A DNA stretch of 64,000 nt, from the NCBI RefSeq assembly GCF_038051945.1, contig NZ_CP150302.1:5580001-5644000 (forward strand), in the 5' to 3' direction. A program made the position numbers and the translations under genes. The stretch comes from Paenibacillus sp. FSL H3-0469. GTDB taxonomy: Bacteria; Bacillota; Bacilli; Paenibacillales; Paenibacillaceae. The notes under the pieces were generated by a model. It ran no database searches. It saw nothing but the letters and a program-made list of their open reading frames with translations, and was not told the origin of the DNA. This document shows positions 25,768 through 34,486 of the stretch, piece by piece. Each line of letters starts with the position of its first letter. The stretch's first letter is position 1.

Positions 25768-26652
25768 GTGCTATGGACAGCAAGTCTATCCAGTCTGTTG
25801 CTGAAGCCGGATAACCGGCAGCGGCACAACGAATTACTTCAGGAAATCGCCAGTTATATCAGCAACCATATCCTGAATCATCCGCTGCTTACGGAGGATT
25901 GCGGGTACATCAGTATCCTGCTGGATGGATCAACGGCGCTCGGGATTGTGGACGACAGCTCGGATATCGATCTGATCGTAGTCTGCCGGGATGAACGCTA
26001 TGAGCCGATTACGAGCCGGTTTGAACAGGCGGGGCTGATCCCGGAGGGAAGCAGCTTGTTTGTAGATGTGCATCTGCCCAGCGGCAAAACAGGACATTAC
26101 ACTCTGCTCAAATTATCGGAGTTGGAGAAGTTGCTGGGGAAGGGGCAACTGGACTGGCTGTGGAATGCATCCGTTTCCTGTCTCTATCATGATCCGCTGG
26201 ACCTGAAGACGCTGTTTGCGCAAGCGGTTCCACTGCCTTCAGATCTTCTGATGAGCCTGCGGAAGAAGACATACATAGACCTTAGGAGTGCTGCCAAAAG
26301 CCTGGATAATCCCGTGCGCCGGGGAGAGGCTTTCCCGATTCTTTTTCAGGCGGTGGAGGTGTTCAAGCAGTCTTTACGTTGTGCCATCACGGTTGAGGGC
26401 TACCCCTATCCGTATGACAAATGGCTTGTACAGGTAGCAGAGCAGCTTCCAGTAGGGAAAAGGGTGCTTGATTGCATGAAGGATTTCCGGCGCTACCTAT
26501 CAGAAGATATGTCCTACGTGCCGATGTACCAGGAGGATAACAGCTTTGTTAAGATGGAGAAGCGCGTCCGACAGGTGCTGCTGGAGGAATTCCGCCTGCG
26601 CGGGGTAGACGAGCCTTGGCTGGTGGAATGGTGGAAGTACTTCGAGGAATGA
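25768..26652 (+). CDS. Nucleotidyltransferase-domain protein, second type
   Basis: A 294-aa protein with the nucleotidyltransferase signature LLDGSTALGIVDDSSDIDLIVV near residue 55. G-S is followed by D-x-D, giving the two metal-binding Asp. The rest is mostly helical with a KTYIDLRSAAKSL segment and a W-rich end. The frame is open to 25651, but those codons overlap a dispersed repeat. GTG 25768 is preferred because GGGGTAGGG lies just upstream. Its role is unknown. It is 30 bp upstream of the dehydroquinate-synthase-like gene, so the two may be co-transcribed. Similar only in fold to the protein at 24.4 kb. Confidence 0.75.
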   Translation: MLWTASLSSLLLKPDNRQRHNELLQEIASYISNHILNHPLLTEDCGYISILLDGSTALGIVDDSSDIDLIVVCRDERYEPITSRFEQAGLIPEGSSLFVDVHLPSGKTGHYTLLKLSELEKLLGKGQLDWLWNASVSCLYHDPLDLKTLFAQAVPLPSDLLMSLRKKTYIDLRSAAKSLDNPVRRGEAFPILFQAVEVFKQSLRCAITVEGYPYPYDKWLVQVAEQLPVGKRVLDCMKDFRRYLSEDMSYVPMYQEDNSFVKMEKRVRQVLLEEFRLRGVDEPWLVEWWKYFEE

Positions 26653-26682
26653 AGGGATAAATACAAGAAAGGAGCAACACCC

Positions 26683-27828
26683 ATGTCCAAAAGCTTGGAG
26701 GTAACACTCCAAAAAGTAGTCGATCACTCGTACTCTATTGAAATTGGTGAGCATCTGTTCAGTTCCCTGATCAGCGATTTGCGTCAGGGGCTTGTAAGTG
26801 GAGCCAGCAAATATGCAATTATTACAGATTCTACGGTGGAACCGTTGTATGGCCGTGCTTTACTAGAGCTGCTACGTAATGAAGGATTCCAAGCAGAACT
26901 TTTCTCCTTTCCGGCAGGTGAGAACTCGAAGACCCGGGATACGAAGGCGCTGCTGGAGGATCAATTGCTAAGTCATGCCTACGGCAGAGACTGTTGTATC
27001 ATTGCGGTGGGCGGTGGAGCGGTAACGGATCTGGCGGGGTTTGTGGCAGGGACTTTTGGCCGGGGCGTACCTTCTCTGAATTATGCTACCACCCTGCTGG
27101 CAGCAGCGGACGCTTCTGTGGGCGGCAAAACAGGCGTGAACACCCCAGTCGCTACCAACCTGATCGGCGTATTCCACCAGCCCCGTAAAGTATACATAGA
27201 TTTGGCAGCTTGGCGCACACTTCCGGCCCGTGAATTCAGAAGCGGTCTGGCCGAGACCATTAAGCACGCCTGTATGAGCGATGAGCAGTTCTTCAGCTAC
27301 CTGGAAGCGAACATGGACAGAATTATTACGGAGGATGGGGAGCTGATCCTGGATGCCGAAGTGTGCGAGCATATCGCGCTGACAAATTGCCGGATTAAGT
27401 ATGAAGTGGTGGAGCAGGACGAGCATGAGCATAACCTGCGGCAAATTCTGAATCTGGGGCACACGGCCGGCAGGGCGCTTGAGGCGCTAAGCGGTTACCG
27501 GCTGATGCATGGCGAAGCCATTGCTGTGGGACTTGTCATCCAGGCGAGACTGGGGGCGAAGTACGGATATATGACGGAGGAAGAGGCTGATCGTGTAGCG
27601 GCTCTGCTGAAGAAGGCCGGTCTGCCGACAGAGATCCCAGAGTATATTACAAACCGGGCGCTCCTAGAGAAGATGTACACGGACAAAAAAGTGCGCAGCG
27701 GCCGCATCCGCTTCGTCTTCCAGGACGGCATTGGGGCGATGAAGCGTTTTGCTGACGGCTCGTATTCCGTTGCGGTAGAGGAGTCAGAGGTGATGGAGCT
27801 GCTGGAAGAGTTACGCGCAATCCATTAA
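26683..27828 (+). CDS. aroB: 3-dehydroquinate synthase family protein
   Basis: A 381-aa sugar-phosphate cyclase. The NAD-binding motif is VGGGAVTDLAGFVAGTFGRGVP. The catalytic loop TTLLAAADASVGGKTGVN is kept, as are metal ligands in GLAETIKHA (Glu), LNLGHTAGRALE (His) and LMHGEAIAVGL (His). Dehydroquinate synthase turns DAHP into 3-dehydroquinate in the shikimate pathway. It differs from housekeeping AroB in details: NYATTLLAA where P-T-T-L-L-A is usual, GHTAGRA where G-H-T-F-G-H-A is usual, and extra length. No other shikimate gene is nearby. It could be a second AroB or a cyclase for a specialised product; the family is certain, the exact reaction less so. The ATG follows AAAGGAG. Confidence 0.8.
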   Translation: MSKSLEVTLQKVVDHSYSIEIGEHLFSSLISDLRQGLVSGASKYAIITDSTVEPLYGRALLELLRNEGFQAELFSFPAGENSKTRDTKALLEDQLLSHAYGRDCCIIAVGGGAVTDLAGFVAGTFGRGVPSLNYATTLLAAADASVGGKTGVNTPVATNLIGVFHQPRKVYIDLAAWRTLPAREFRSGLAETIKHACMSDEQFFSYLEANMDRIITEDGELILDAEVCEHIALTNCRIKYEVVEQDEHEHNLRQILNLGHTAGRALEALSGYRLMHGEAIAVGLVIQARLGAKYGYMTEEEADRVAALLKKAGLPTEIPEYITNRALLEKMYTDKKVRSGRIRFVFQDGIGAMKRFADGSYSVAVEESEVMELLEELRAIH

Positions 27829-27857
27829 TCACTCTCGATTTCATTTATGATGAACAC

Positions 27858-27898
27858 GGGCCAACCCGATTTTCACTCTGCAAAAGTTGAGTTGGCCC
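27858..27898. terminator. Intergenic stem-loop between convergent genes
   Basis: GGGCCAAC and GTTGGCCC form an 8-bp perfect stem around 25 nt. There is no T run, but its position between convergent genes fits a two-way transcription stop. Confidence 0.45.
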
Positions 27899-27913
27899 AT
27901 TCCATTCTACTTG

Positions 27914-28717
27914 CTATAAATAAGCTCCAAAATAATACTCTACCTTCTCTTTCGCATAACGGTCTATGCCAAGCCATGTATCTACGGATACAAAGTCCGT
28001 CCCTCGGCCGCGTTCCGGTCCAAGCCGTTCCTCAGAAGCTAATATACCTGCAAAACCCCATACCTCCATCATTACATCTCGTTCATACTGGTTAGAGGAT
28101 AATACATTCTTCCAGCGCTTCTCTAATTTACGTGCGGAATCCGTCTCAGCGCAGGCATCCACCTCTGCGAGTAAATTTTTGAGAATCTGAACATCCTCAG
28201 CGGTCACCTCTACCGGCTCCTCTTTCGCTAGCAGTTCGAGATCCATCCAGCAATAGAGGAGCCAATTTAAGCGGACGCCACCCCATTTTACCCGTTCAAA
28301 ATTCAAAATATTAATATCGGCATTATTCCATTCCTCATGAGTCATTAATTTATGCTCGTTACAATAGAAGCAATGGCTGTAGCTGGCACGCTCCAGAAGC
28401 TTGTCACTATATTTATGCAGGGGAAGCTTGCTGGTTAATGCATAGCTGGATAACCCGCTTCTCAGATGTACTTCTCTTGTGGATAAGCTATGTAAAAAGG
28501 CAGTAGCTACCCTGTCCTTCGTCACCTCATGCTCCAGCAAATGACGGATTCTCAGCACACACTCATCATGCGTCATCGTCACCGGATCGAACATGACCCC
28601 TTTGCTTTTGGCATATTCAAACTCTTCTCCGGCAAAAGGCAGTCTTGTCCCGGCAGGCTTCCATCCCTGCGCAGACCAAAACGTTTTGTTTAGTATTTTT
28701 TTCGCTTTAGCGTCCAT
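27914..28717 (-). CDS. Hypothetical protein with a CxxC-containing central segment
   Basis: I do not recognise this 267-aa protein. It has no signal peptide or membrane segment. The N-terminal third contains FWSAQGWKPAG and YAKSKGVMFDPVTMTHDE. The middle has SYSHCFYCNEHKLMTHEEW, where C-x-x-C could bind a metal or be redox-active. The rest is rich in helices, with an acidic stretch EVTAEDVQILKNLLAEVDA. ATG 28717 is chosen because GGAGGG lies 5 nt before it; an in-frame ATG at 28735 is less well placed. It is transcribed against its neighbours as a single-gene unit. The composition resembles cytoplasmic enzymes or immunity-type proteins, but no function is claimed. Confidence 0.7.
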   Translation of the reverse strand: MDAKAKKILNKTFWSAQGWKPAGTRLPFAGEEFEYAKSKGVMFDPVTMTHDECVLRIRHLLEHEVTKDRVATAFLHSLSTREVHLRSGLSSYALTSKLPLHKYSDKLLERASYSHCFYCNEHKLMTHEEWNNADINILNFERVKWGGVRLNWLLYCWMDLELLAKEEPVEVTAEDVQILKNLLAEVDACAETDSARKLEKRWKNVLSSNQYERDVMMEVWGFAGILASEERLGPERGRGTDFVSVDTWLGIDRYAKEKVEYYFGAYL

Positions 28718-28900
28718 CATTTCCCTCCAATTCATTTCATTACGTTATATAGTATCATTGCGGCCATTAATCTTTCAATATATGAAGCATGCTTCATAGG
28801 AGCGGAGGAGCTTCGCGCCGAATGATATTTTGATTGTCAGATAATCTATCATGAATACCATGGATATTCTGATTGTGTTATATTATCTTCCGTATTTTTA

Positions 28901-28928
28901 TTGACAAGTCTTTATTTTTATCTATAAT
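28901..28928 (+). promoter_or_regulatory. SigmaA-type promoter for the DUF2294-like gene
   Basis: TTGACA (28901-28906) and TATAAT (28923-28928), both perfect, are 16 bp apart. The surrounding 28.74-29.0 kb spacer is AT-rich. The start codon follows 90 bp later. No ribosome site is obvious, only AAAGG at 29003. Confidence 0.8.
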
Positions 28929-29017
28929 GATGTATAAGCGGTGGGCGAAAAGGCGATATAGTTGCTCGTAAGTCACATTTCATAACATAATCTATTGCAG
29001 CAAAGGTGTGATCGCGA

Positions 29018-29392
29018 ATGATCGCTTCCGCCGGACAATGGAAACAGGATATTCTAAGGATTTACAACGAAATCAACAAGAAGCTGTTCAACGCCGGCGT
29101 TAAGCAGCAGAAGGTCGATTTCGTGGGCAACAAGATTATTATTTTATCCATTAATAGCCGGGTGCCCGTACTCAAAGTGCTGGATACCCATGATCCCACG
29201 GCAAGCCGCCAGATCAATCTGGTGCTGCATGAAGTATTCAAAGTCGAGATCAAGCAGGCATTTCTGGATGAATTTCAAGTCCATATTAAGGCCGTTCTTA
29301 AAGATTATGATGTGGAGACCGAGTATTCCGGTACGATCATAATTTTGGAGAAGGACCTTGAGCATTATCTGAACGCTACGTTGGAACTCTGA
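29018..29392 (+). CDS. DUF2294 / MpsC-like small protein
   Basis: A 124-aa soluble protein. The alternating pattern of short helices and strands (ILRIYNEINKKLFNAG, KVDFVGNKIIILSIN, INLVLHEVFKVEIKQAFLDEF, VHIKAVLKDYDVETE, GTIIILEKDLEHYL) resembles one DUF2294 (MpsC) unit, whose relatives are linked to Na+-dependent bicarbonate/membrane-potential systems in staphylococci. The match is judged by eye and is moderate. It has its own strong promoter and terminator. No partner gene is adjacent. Confidence 0.55.
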   Translation: MIASAGQWKQDILRIYNEINKKLFNAGVKQQKVDFVGNKIIILSINSRVPVLKVLDTHDPTASRQINLVLHEVFKVEIKQAFLDEFQVHIKAVLKDYDVETEYSGTIIILEKDLEHYLNATLEL

Positions 29393-29411
29393 TCTTTCGG
29401 AGAGCCGGCCT

Positions 29412-29467
29412 GCCGTCAGTTTTCGGACATATCCCTGCGGGGCTGTGTCCTGAACTGGCGGCTTTTT
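29412..29467 (+). terminator. Rho-independent terminator
   Basis: GCCGTCAGTT pairs with AACTGGCGGC (one mismatch) and an inner GGACA/TGTCC stem, followed by TTTTT. It lies 19 bp after the DUF2294-like gene. Confidence 0.85.
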
Positions 29468-29510
29468 GTTTATCGTCATGAGGCTATTACTTCCTTAAGG
29501 AGCTGATTCT

Positions 29511-30296
29511 ATGAAAAACAAAATTGAGATTGCCGGTGTCAGCAAGTGGTTCCGCCGTGACGGACAGGAGATTATGGCCATGCAGGAGACGAATCTCTCC
29601 ATAGAACAAGGCAGATTTGTCAGTATTATCGGCCCCAGCGGCTGCGGCAAGTCCACACTGTTCAATATTATCGCAGGCCTGATTCCGCCCTCCACCGGCC
29701 GTGTGCTTGCAGACGGAGAGGATATCGTAGGGAAGACCGGATATGTCGGCTATATGCTGCAAAAGGATATGCTGCTGCCCTGGAGGACGATACTGGACAA
29801 CATTATTCTGGGCATGGAGATCCGCGGAGTGCCGCGCAAGGAAGCGGTAGCCCGGGCCAAGCCCCTGATGGACCGCTATGGACTGAAAGGCTTCGACGGA
29901 CATTACCCGGCGGAGCTGTCCGGCGGGATGCGCCAGCGTGCAGCACTGCTCCGAACGCTGCTGTATGAGCGGGATATTATTTTGCTGGACGAGCCCTTTG
30001 GCGCACTGGATGCCCAGACCCGGCTGACTATGCAGAACTGGCTGCTGGAGCTCTGGGAAGACTTCCGCAAGACGGTGTTATTCGTTACCCATGATATTGA
30101 TGAAGCCATCTATCTGTCTGACGACATCTATGTCTTCTCCGGGCGGCCGGGACGGATCATCTCGAAGATCTCTGTAGATATGCCGCGTCCAAGACACCAG
30201 GAGGATACGGTATCTGCTTCATTCATGGAGCTCAAGGCTCATCTGCTGAATCTGCTGTCAAGCGGAGACCAGGAGCCAGCCACCCGTATCTCTTAG
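29511..30296 (+). CDS. ABC transporter ATP-binding protein (SsuB/TauB family)
   Basis: A 261-aa ATPase with Walker A GPSGCGKST, Q-loop MLQKDMLLPW, signature LSGGMRQR, Walker B IILLDEPFGALD and the switch His in FVTHDIDEA. The QKDMLLPW and DEPFGALD forms are typical of the nitrate/sulfonate/taurine/pyrimidine-precursor group. ATG 29511 follows AAGGAG. It is the first gene of an operon with its permease and binding protein. The imported compound is not identified; no thiamine riboswitch was seen upstream. Confidence 0.93.
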   Translation: MKNKIEIAGVSKWFRRDGQEIMAMQETNLSIEQGRFVSIIGPSGCGKSTLFNIIAGLIPPSTGRVLADGEDIVGKTGYVGYMLQKDMLLPWRTILDNIILGMEIRGVPRKEAVARAKPLMDRYGLKGFDGHYPAELSGGMRQRAALLRTLLYERDIILLDEPFGALDAQTRLTMQNWLLELWEDFRKTVLFVTHDIDEAIYLSDDIYVFSGRPGRIISKISVDMPRPRHQEDTVSASFMELKAHLLNLLSSGDQEPATRIS

Positions 30297-30327
30297 AACT
30301 CATAAACTGTTGAAGGAGAGGACAACT

Positions 30328-31221
30328 ATGGAGAGTGTACACAAGAAAGGCTATGTCATTCACAAGCTGGAGGCTGCCCCGGCCCCGGTCTCTACAGTCA
30401 AGCTGGAGAAGCTGCAGAAGAAGCCTGTCATTATTGATGAAGAATCCGCCAGACGGCGGACGCGGCGGATCATCGGGATCGGCCGGCTGTCTGTGGCGCT
30501 GCTGATCGTGCTCTGCTGGGAGCTGTTCACCCGGATCGGCTGGATGGACCCGTACTACTGGAGCAGCCCGCTGCGGATTATGAGCACCACCTGGACTCAG
30601 GCGACAGAGGGGACGCTGCTGGAGGATATTGCGTATACCTCAAGCTCGACGGTTCTCGGCTTCATCGGCGGAACGCTGATTGGCTCGCTGCTCGGCCTGT
30701 CCTTCTGGTGGTCGCGCAAATTTGCCGGCATCAGCGAACCGTTCCTGATCCTGCTTAACGCTATGCCGAAGCTGGCGCTGGCCCCGGTGCTGGTGATTCT
30801 GCTGGGCATCGGGTTCTTCTCGAAGGTGGCGTTAGCTTTTGCCATGACAGTGGTGGTTGCGGCATTGTCGGCGCATAGCGGCGTGCAGAGTGTGGACAAG
30901 GATATGGAGAAGCTGATGTATTCGCTTGGGGCCAAGCGGCATCAGGTATTCACCAAGGTGGTCATTCCCTGGGCGATGCCCTGGATGATCAGCAGCCTGC
31001 GGATTAATATCGCTCTCTCGCTGGCCGGTGCGATTGTCGGGGAGTTCATCGCTTCAAGCCATGGCATTGGCCGTATGGTCATCTACGCCGGTACCATTCT
31101 CGATATTAATCTGGTCTGGGTAGGGGTTGTGGTTCTGTCTGCACTGTCGATGGTCATGTATGCGGGAGTGGTGCTGCTGGAGAAATGGTTGTCTAAGGGA
31201 TACGGGATGAAGAAGGCTTAA
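30328..31221 (+). CDS. ABC transporter permease (SsuC/TauC family)
   Basis: A 297-aa membrane protein. A 50-residue charged cytoplasmic N-terminus precedes six membrane segments, beginning LSVALLIVLCWELFTRIGW. The ATPase-contact loop is DKDMEKLMYSLGAKRHQVFTKVVIPWAMPW, typical of SsuC/TauC/ThiX. ATG 30328 follows AAGGAGAGG. It sits 31 bp downstream of the ATPase gene and 41 bp upstream of the binding-protein gene. Confidence 0.93.
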   Translation: MESVHKKGYVIHKLEAAPAPVSTVKLEKLQKKPVIIDEESARRRTRRIIGIGRLSVALLIVLCWELFTRIGWMDPYYWSSPLRIMSTTWTQATEGTLLEDIAYTSSSTVLGFIGGTLIGSLLGLSFWWSRKFAGISEPFLILLNAMPKLALAPVLVILLGIGFFSKVALAFAMTVVVAALSAHSGVQSVDKDMEKLMYSLGAKRHQVFTKVVIPWAMPWMISSLRINIALSLAGAIVGEFIASSHGIGRMVIYAGTILDINLVWVGVVVLSALSMVMYAGVVLLEKWLSKGYGMKKA

Positions 31222-31262
31222 GAAGCGGGCAAGCATTTCAACAAGATAGAGGAGAGAAGCCA

Positions 31263-32312
31263 ATGATGAATGTTACGAAAATAAAGCTGTCGGCCGTCCT
31301 GCTGGCCTCTGTAGTTCTGCTGTCCGGCTGCGGAGGAAAAGGCAATGCTGAAGTGGATGCAGCCGCTGCCGGAAACGGTGCGGAGAAGCTGAAGAAGCTG
31401 GTCATCGCTGAGCCGCTGCATTATACGGGTTATCTGCCGCTGTACGTGGCGCAGCGTGAGGGGTATTTTGCTCAGGAGGGCCTTGAGGTGGAGATGCTTC
31501 AGGCTGCGGGCGGCACGCATGTCACCTCGGTGGTCAGCGGGGATGCCTGGGCGGTCATCGGCGGACCGGAGTCCAATGCGCTGGCGAATATCGGGAACTC
31601 CGACCCGATCGTCTCGGTCAGCAATGTGGTGAACCGGGCGAACGTCTATCTGATGGCCAAAAAAGGGACAGCCCCTGCAGGCAGCTCAGATGAGGATTTG
31701 GCAGCCTTCCTGAAGGGCAAGAAATTGAATGCCGGACGGCATGGCGGTACGCCGAACCTGCTGACCCAGTATCTGCTGCTGGAGCTGGGGCTTGATCCGC
31801 AGAAGGATGTGCGGCTGCTGGAGCCGGCGGACGGCTCCACGGTGGTGGCGATGGTCCAGCAGGGGGCCGCGGATATTGCGAACGGAGCGGAGCCGCAGAT
31901 CAGTGACGGGATGAGCAAGGGCGTGTGGGATGAACCTTTTTACAAATTCCATGACCTGGGTGATTATGCTTACTCGGTGCTGAGCGTGAAGAAGTCCACC
32001 CTGGAGAAGGACCCGGAGACGGTACAGAAGGCGGTGAATGCTGTCGTCAAGGCGCTGAAGGTGATCCAGGAGGATAAAGAGCTGGCGATGCGTGTCCTGA
32101 AGGCGGAATTCCCTACACTCTCCGATGATGCTGCCCAGGCGGCACTGGACCGGGCGTATGACGACCAGCTCTGGAGTCCGGATGGTGTGATCTCTCAGGA
32201 GGCGCTGGATAAGGATATGGATGTGATGATCAAGACTGGCATCTACAAAGGAGAGTATACCTATGATGACCTGGTCGATATGCAATTTGTGAATCAAACA
32301 GCAGCGAAATAA
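31263..32312 (+). CDS. NMT1/SsuA-type substrate-binding lipoprotein
   Basis: A 349-aa surface lipoprotein with signal peptide and lipobox LLSGCGG (Cys at about residue 23). The mature part begins with KKLVIAEPLHYTGYLPLYVAQREGYFAQEGLEVEML, the standard opening of NMT1/THI5-like and sulfonate-binding proteins. GGTHVTSVVSGDAWAVIGGPES and NAGRHGGTPNLLTQYLLLELGLDPQKDV are further family blocks. It belongs with the upstream ATPase and permease. The ligand is unknown. Neighbouring hydrolase and exporter genes suggest an amide- or ring-containing nitrogen compound, by inference only. Confidence 0.92.
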   Translation: MMNVTKIKLSAVLLASVVLLSGCGGKGNAEVDAAAAGNGAEKLKKLVIAEPLHYTGYLPLYVAQREGYFAQEGLEVEMLQAAGGTHVTSVVSGDAWAVIGGPESNALANIGNSDPIVSVSNVVNRANVYLMAKKGTAPAGSSDEDLAAFLKGKKLNAGRHGGTPNLLTQYLLLELGLDPQKDVRLLEPADGSTVVAMVQQGAADIANGAEPQISDGMSKGVWDEPFYKFHDLGDYAYSVLSVKKSTLEKDPETVQKAVNAVVKALKVIQEDKELAMRVLKAEFPTLSDDAAQAALDRAYDDQLWSPDGVISQEALDKDMDVMIKTGIYKGEYTYDDLVDMQFVNQTAAK

Positions 32313-32354
32313 ACAAAGAACCACAGGTCTTCAAAAACTAAAGAGGTGACGAAA

Positions 32355-32993
32355 ATGGAGTTAACTGCCGATCTGATTATCCCTGATAAAACTGCGCTTA
32401 TTATAGTAGATGTTCAGAATGATTATTGCCATGAGGAAGGTGCGCTGGCCGCTGGCGGGAACGATGTGTCAGCAGTTGGTGAGATGATGCCGCAGCTCCA
32501 CGGGTTGATTGCCGCAGCGAGAACGCAGGGAGTGCCGGTCATTTACATCCAGACCTTTCATGAAAAAGCGACGGATTCGCAGGTCTGGACCTCCCGCTCC
32601 GGGCGGGGCTCGTTGGGAGTCTGCCGCCGGGGGAGCTGGGGGGCTGAATTCTACGAGGTATCCCCGCTTCCGGAGGAGATTATCGTGAACAAGCACCGGT
32701 ATAGCGCTTTTATTAATACCCGGCTTGATTCTGTGCTGCGTTCGCTGCGGATCGAAACCCTGATTATGACTGGGGTAAGCACCAATGTGTGCGTAGAGTC
32801 AACCGCAAGGGACGGGTTCATGCTGGATTATCAGATTGTGATGGCTCAGGACGCCTGTGCCTCTTATTCCCGGGCGGCGCATGACATGACGCTGGAAAAT
32901 ATGAAGGGATACTTCGGCGTGGTTGCTTCAGCCGCAGAGATTGAAGCGGGCTGGAAGATCTGGAACCAGCCTGTGCTGCAGCAGCTGTCATGA
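32355..32993 (+). CDS. Isochorismatase-family cysteine hydrolase
   Basis: A 212-aa alpha/beta hydrolase. The catalytic triad is visible: Asp in LIIVDVQNDY, Lys in VNKHRYSAFINT and Cys in TGVSTNVCVESTARD, preceded by the cis-peptide region. The family hydrolyses amides or vinyl ethers (ureidoacrylate, biuret, nicotinamide, N-carbamoyl compounds). The long ESTARDGFMLDYQIVMAQDACASYS run is seen in RutB/biuret-hydrolase-like members. ATG 32355 is preferred over GTG 32346. Its stop overlaps the MFS gene start (ATGA). The context suggests it breaks down the compound imported by the preceding ABC system. Confidence 0.9.
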   Translation: MELTADLIIPDKTALIIVDVQNDYCHEEGALAAGGNDVSAVGEMMPQLHGLIAAARTQGVPVIYIQTFHEKATDSQVWTSRSGRGSLGVCRRGSWGAEFYEVSPLPEEIIVNKHRYSAFINTRLDSVLRSLRIETLIMTGVSTNVCVESTARDGFMLDYQIVMAQDACASYSRAAHDMTLENMKGYFGVVASAAEIEAGWKIWNQPVLQQLS

Positions 32994-34402
32994 GCCTCGC
33001 GATGCCGTCACCGGAACGGGCCGTGAACCTCACGGCGGTTAAGGTGGTTATCTGTCTCGGGGCATTCCTGTCCAATCTGTCCGCCGGGATGTTCAATATA
33101 TCGCTGGTTGATATTTCCGCTGATCTGCGGATTCCTGTGGCCTCTGCACAGTGGGTGGTCAGTATCTATCTGCTGGTTATTTCGGTGCTGCTGCCCGTAA
33201 TGGGCAGGCTGGGCGACAGGTTCGGCCGCCGCAAGGTGCATAATCTGGGGCTGTTCGCCTTCGCAGCAGGGGCGCTGGGCTGCGCGCTCGCCCAGAATGA
33301 AGCGATGCTGCTGGGCTTCAGAGTCTTGCAGGGCGCCGGGGCTTCCATGTATCAGGCGACTAACATGGCCCTGATCGTCTCGCTCTTCCCTGCGGAGCAG
33401 CGGGGCCGTGCGCTGGGGCTGATGAGCACCTTCGTGGCTGCGGGCTCAATGGCGGGTCCGGCCTTAGGCGGCTTCCTGATCCAGTGGTTTGCCTGGGAGA
33501 GCAACTTCTGGCTGCTGGCCGTTGTGGCGGGGGCCGTAGGAGTGCTCGCACACCGGCTGATTCCCCGGGATACAGAGACTGCCGGAGGCCGGATGAATCT
33601 GGCCGGCGTTGCCTGGATGGCGGCCTGCCTTACTTCGCTGATGATTGCCGCCGATCTCGGCAGCCGCTCCTCGTTCCTGTCTGTGCCCGTACTGCTGCTG
33701 CTGGCGGTCTCGGTAGGGATGGCGGCGGGGTACCTGGGATACGTCCGCTTCAACCGGAGGATGACGCCGGATGCGGATAATGGCTTCAGCCTGTTCACGG
33801 ACCGGAGCTTTGCCGCCGGGATTGTGATTACGGTTATCACGTATATGGCAGCATTTGCCGCACAGCTGGCGTTGCCTTCGCTGCTGCGGTTAGCCGGAGC
33901 TGAGCCTGCGTGGGTGGGGCTGATCATGATCGGCTATCCGTTGGCGCTGGTGGTCACTGCCCCTGTCAGCGGAAGCATCGCGGACCGCAAAGGGCCGCTC
34001 GGCATTCTGGCCGCCGGCCTGTTGTTGATGAGTGTCACGCTGCTGGCGCTGGGCCTTGGCTCCCCTGCGCTGAGAACAGGTGCGATGGTGCTGCCGGTGG
34101 TGTTGCTTGGCTGTGCCATGGCGATGATTACTTCACCTAACACAAGCATTGTGATGGGGCTGGCGGCAAAATCTCAGCTTGGCCGGGTCAGCAGTATGCT
34201 GGCGTTGTCCCGCAACATTGGGATGATGTTCGGAACGGCAGCCGGCGGTCTGATGATCAGTGGAGGGAACAAGCCGAACGGAAGCTATGCGGCAGTGTTC
34301 GTAGCCTGTGCAGCGGCAGTCGGCCTGTCTTCTGTCTGGCCGCTATATTCCTTCCGGCACAGCGGCAAGCGCAAAGGTGCGGAGCGTCTGCATGTACCTT
34401 AA
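32990..34402 (+). CDS. MFS transporter of the 14-helix DHA2 type
   Basis: A 470-aa integral membrane protein with about 14 hydrophobic segments. The loop 2-3 motif A is MGRLGDRFGRRKVHNLGLFAF and a second copy-like ADRKGPLGILAAGLL lies mid-protein. Motif C-like GSMAGPALGGFLIQW is in segment 5. These features put it with DHA2 multidrug exporters. It overlaps the hydrolase gene by 4 bp (ATGA) and is the last gene of the ABC-hydrolase-MFS operon. It may export a product or the compound itself. The gene ends with basic residues SGKRKGAERLHVP. Confidence 0.9.
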   Translation: MSLAMPSPERAVNLTAVKVVICLGAFLSNLSAGMFNISLVDISADLRIPVASAQWVVSIYLLVISVLLPVMGRLGDRFGRRKVHNLGLFAFAAGALGCALAQNEAMLLGFRVLQGAGASMYQATNMALIVSLFPAEQRGRALGLMSTFVAAGSMAGPALGGFLIQWFAWESNFWLLAVVAGAVGVLAHRLIPRDTETAGGRMNLAGVAWMAACLTSLMIAADLGSRSSFLSVPVLLLLAVSVGMAAGYLGYVRFNRRMTPDADNGFSLFTDRSFAAGIVITVITYMAAFAAQLALPSLLRLAGAEPAWVGLIMIGYPLALVVTAPVSGSIADRKGPLGILAAGLLLMSVTLLALGLGSPALRTGAMVLPVVLLGCAMAMITSPNTSIVMGLAAKSQLGRVSSMLALSRNIGMMFGTAAGGLMISGGNKPNGSYAAVFVACAAAVGLSSVWPLYSFRHSGKRKGAERLHVP

Positions 34403-34486
34403 TGGAGTTGAGTTTCAGGCGAACTGAATCCCGCCCCCTCCATTCTGGGTAATATAGAGAAAGAGAGCTTAGGAGGGGACGACGAT

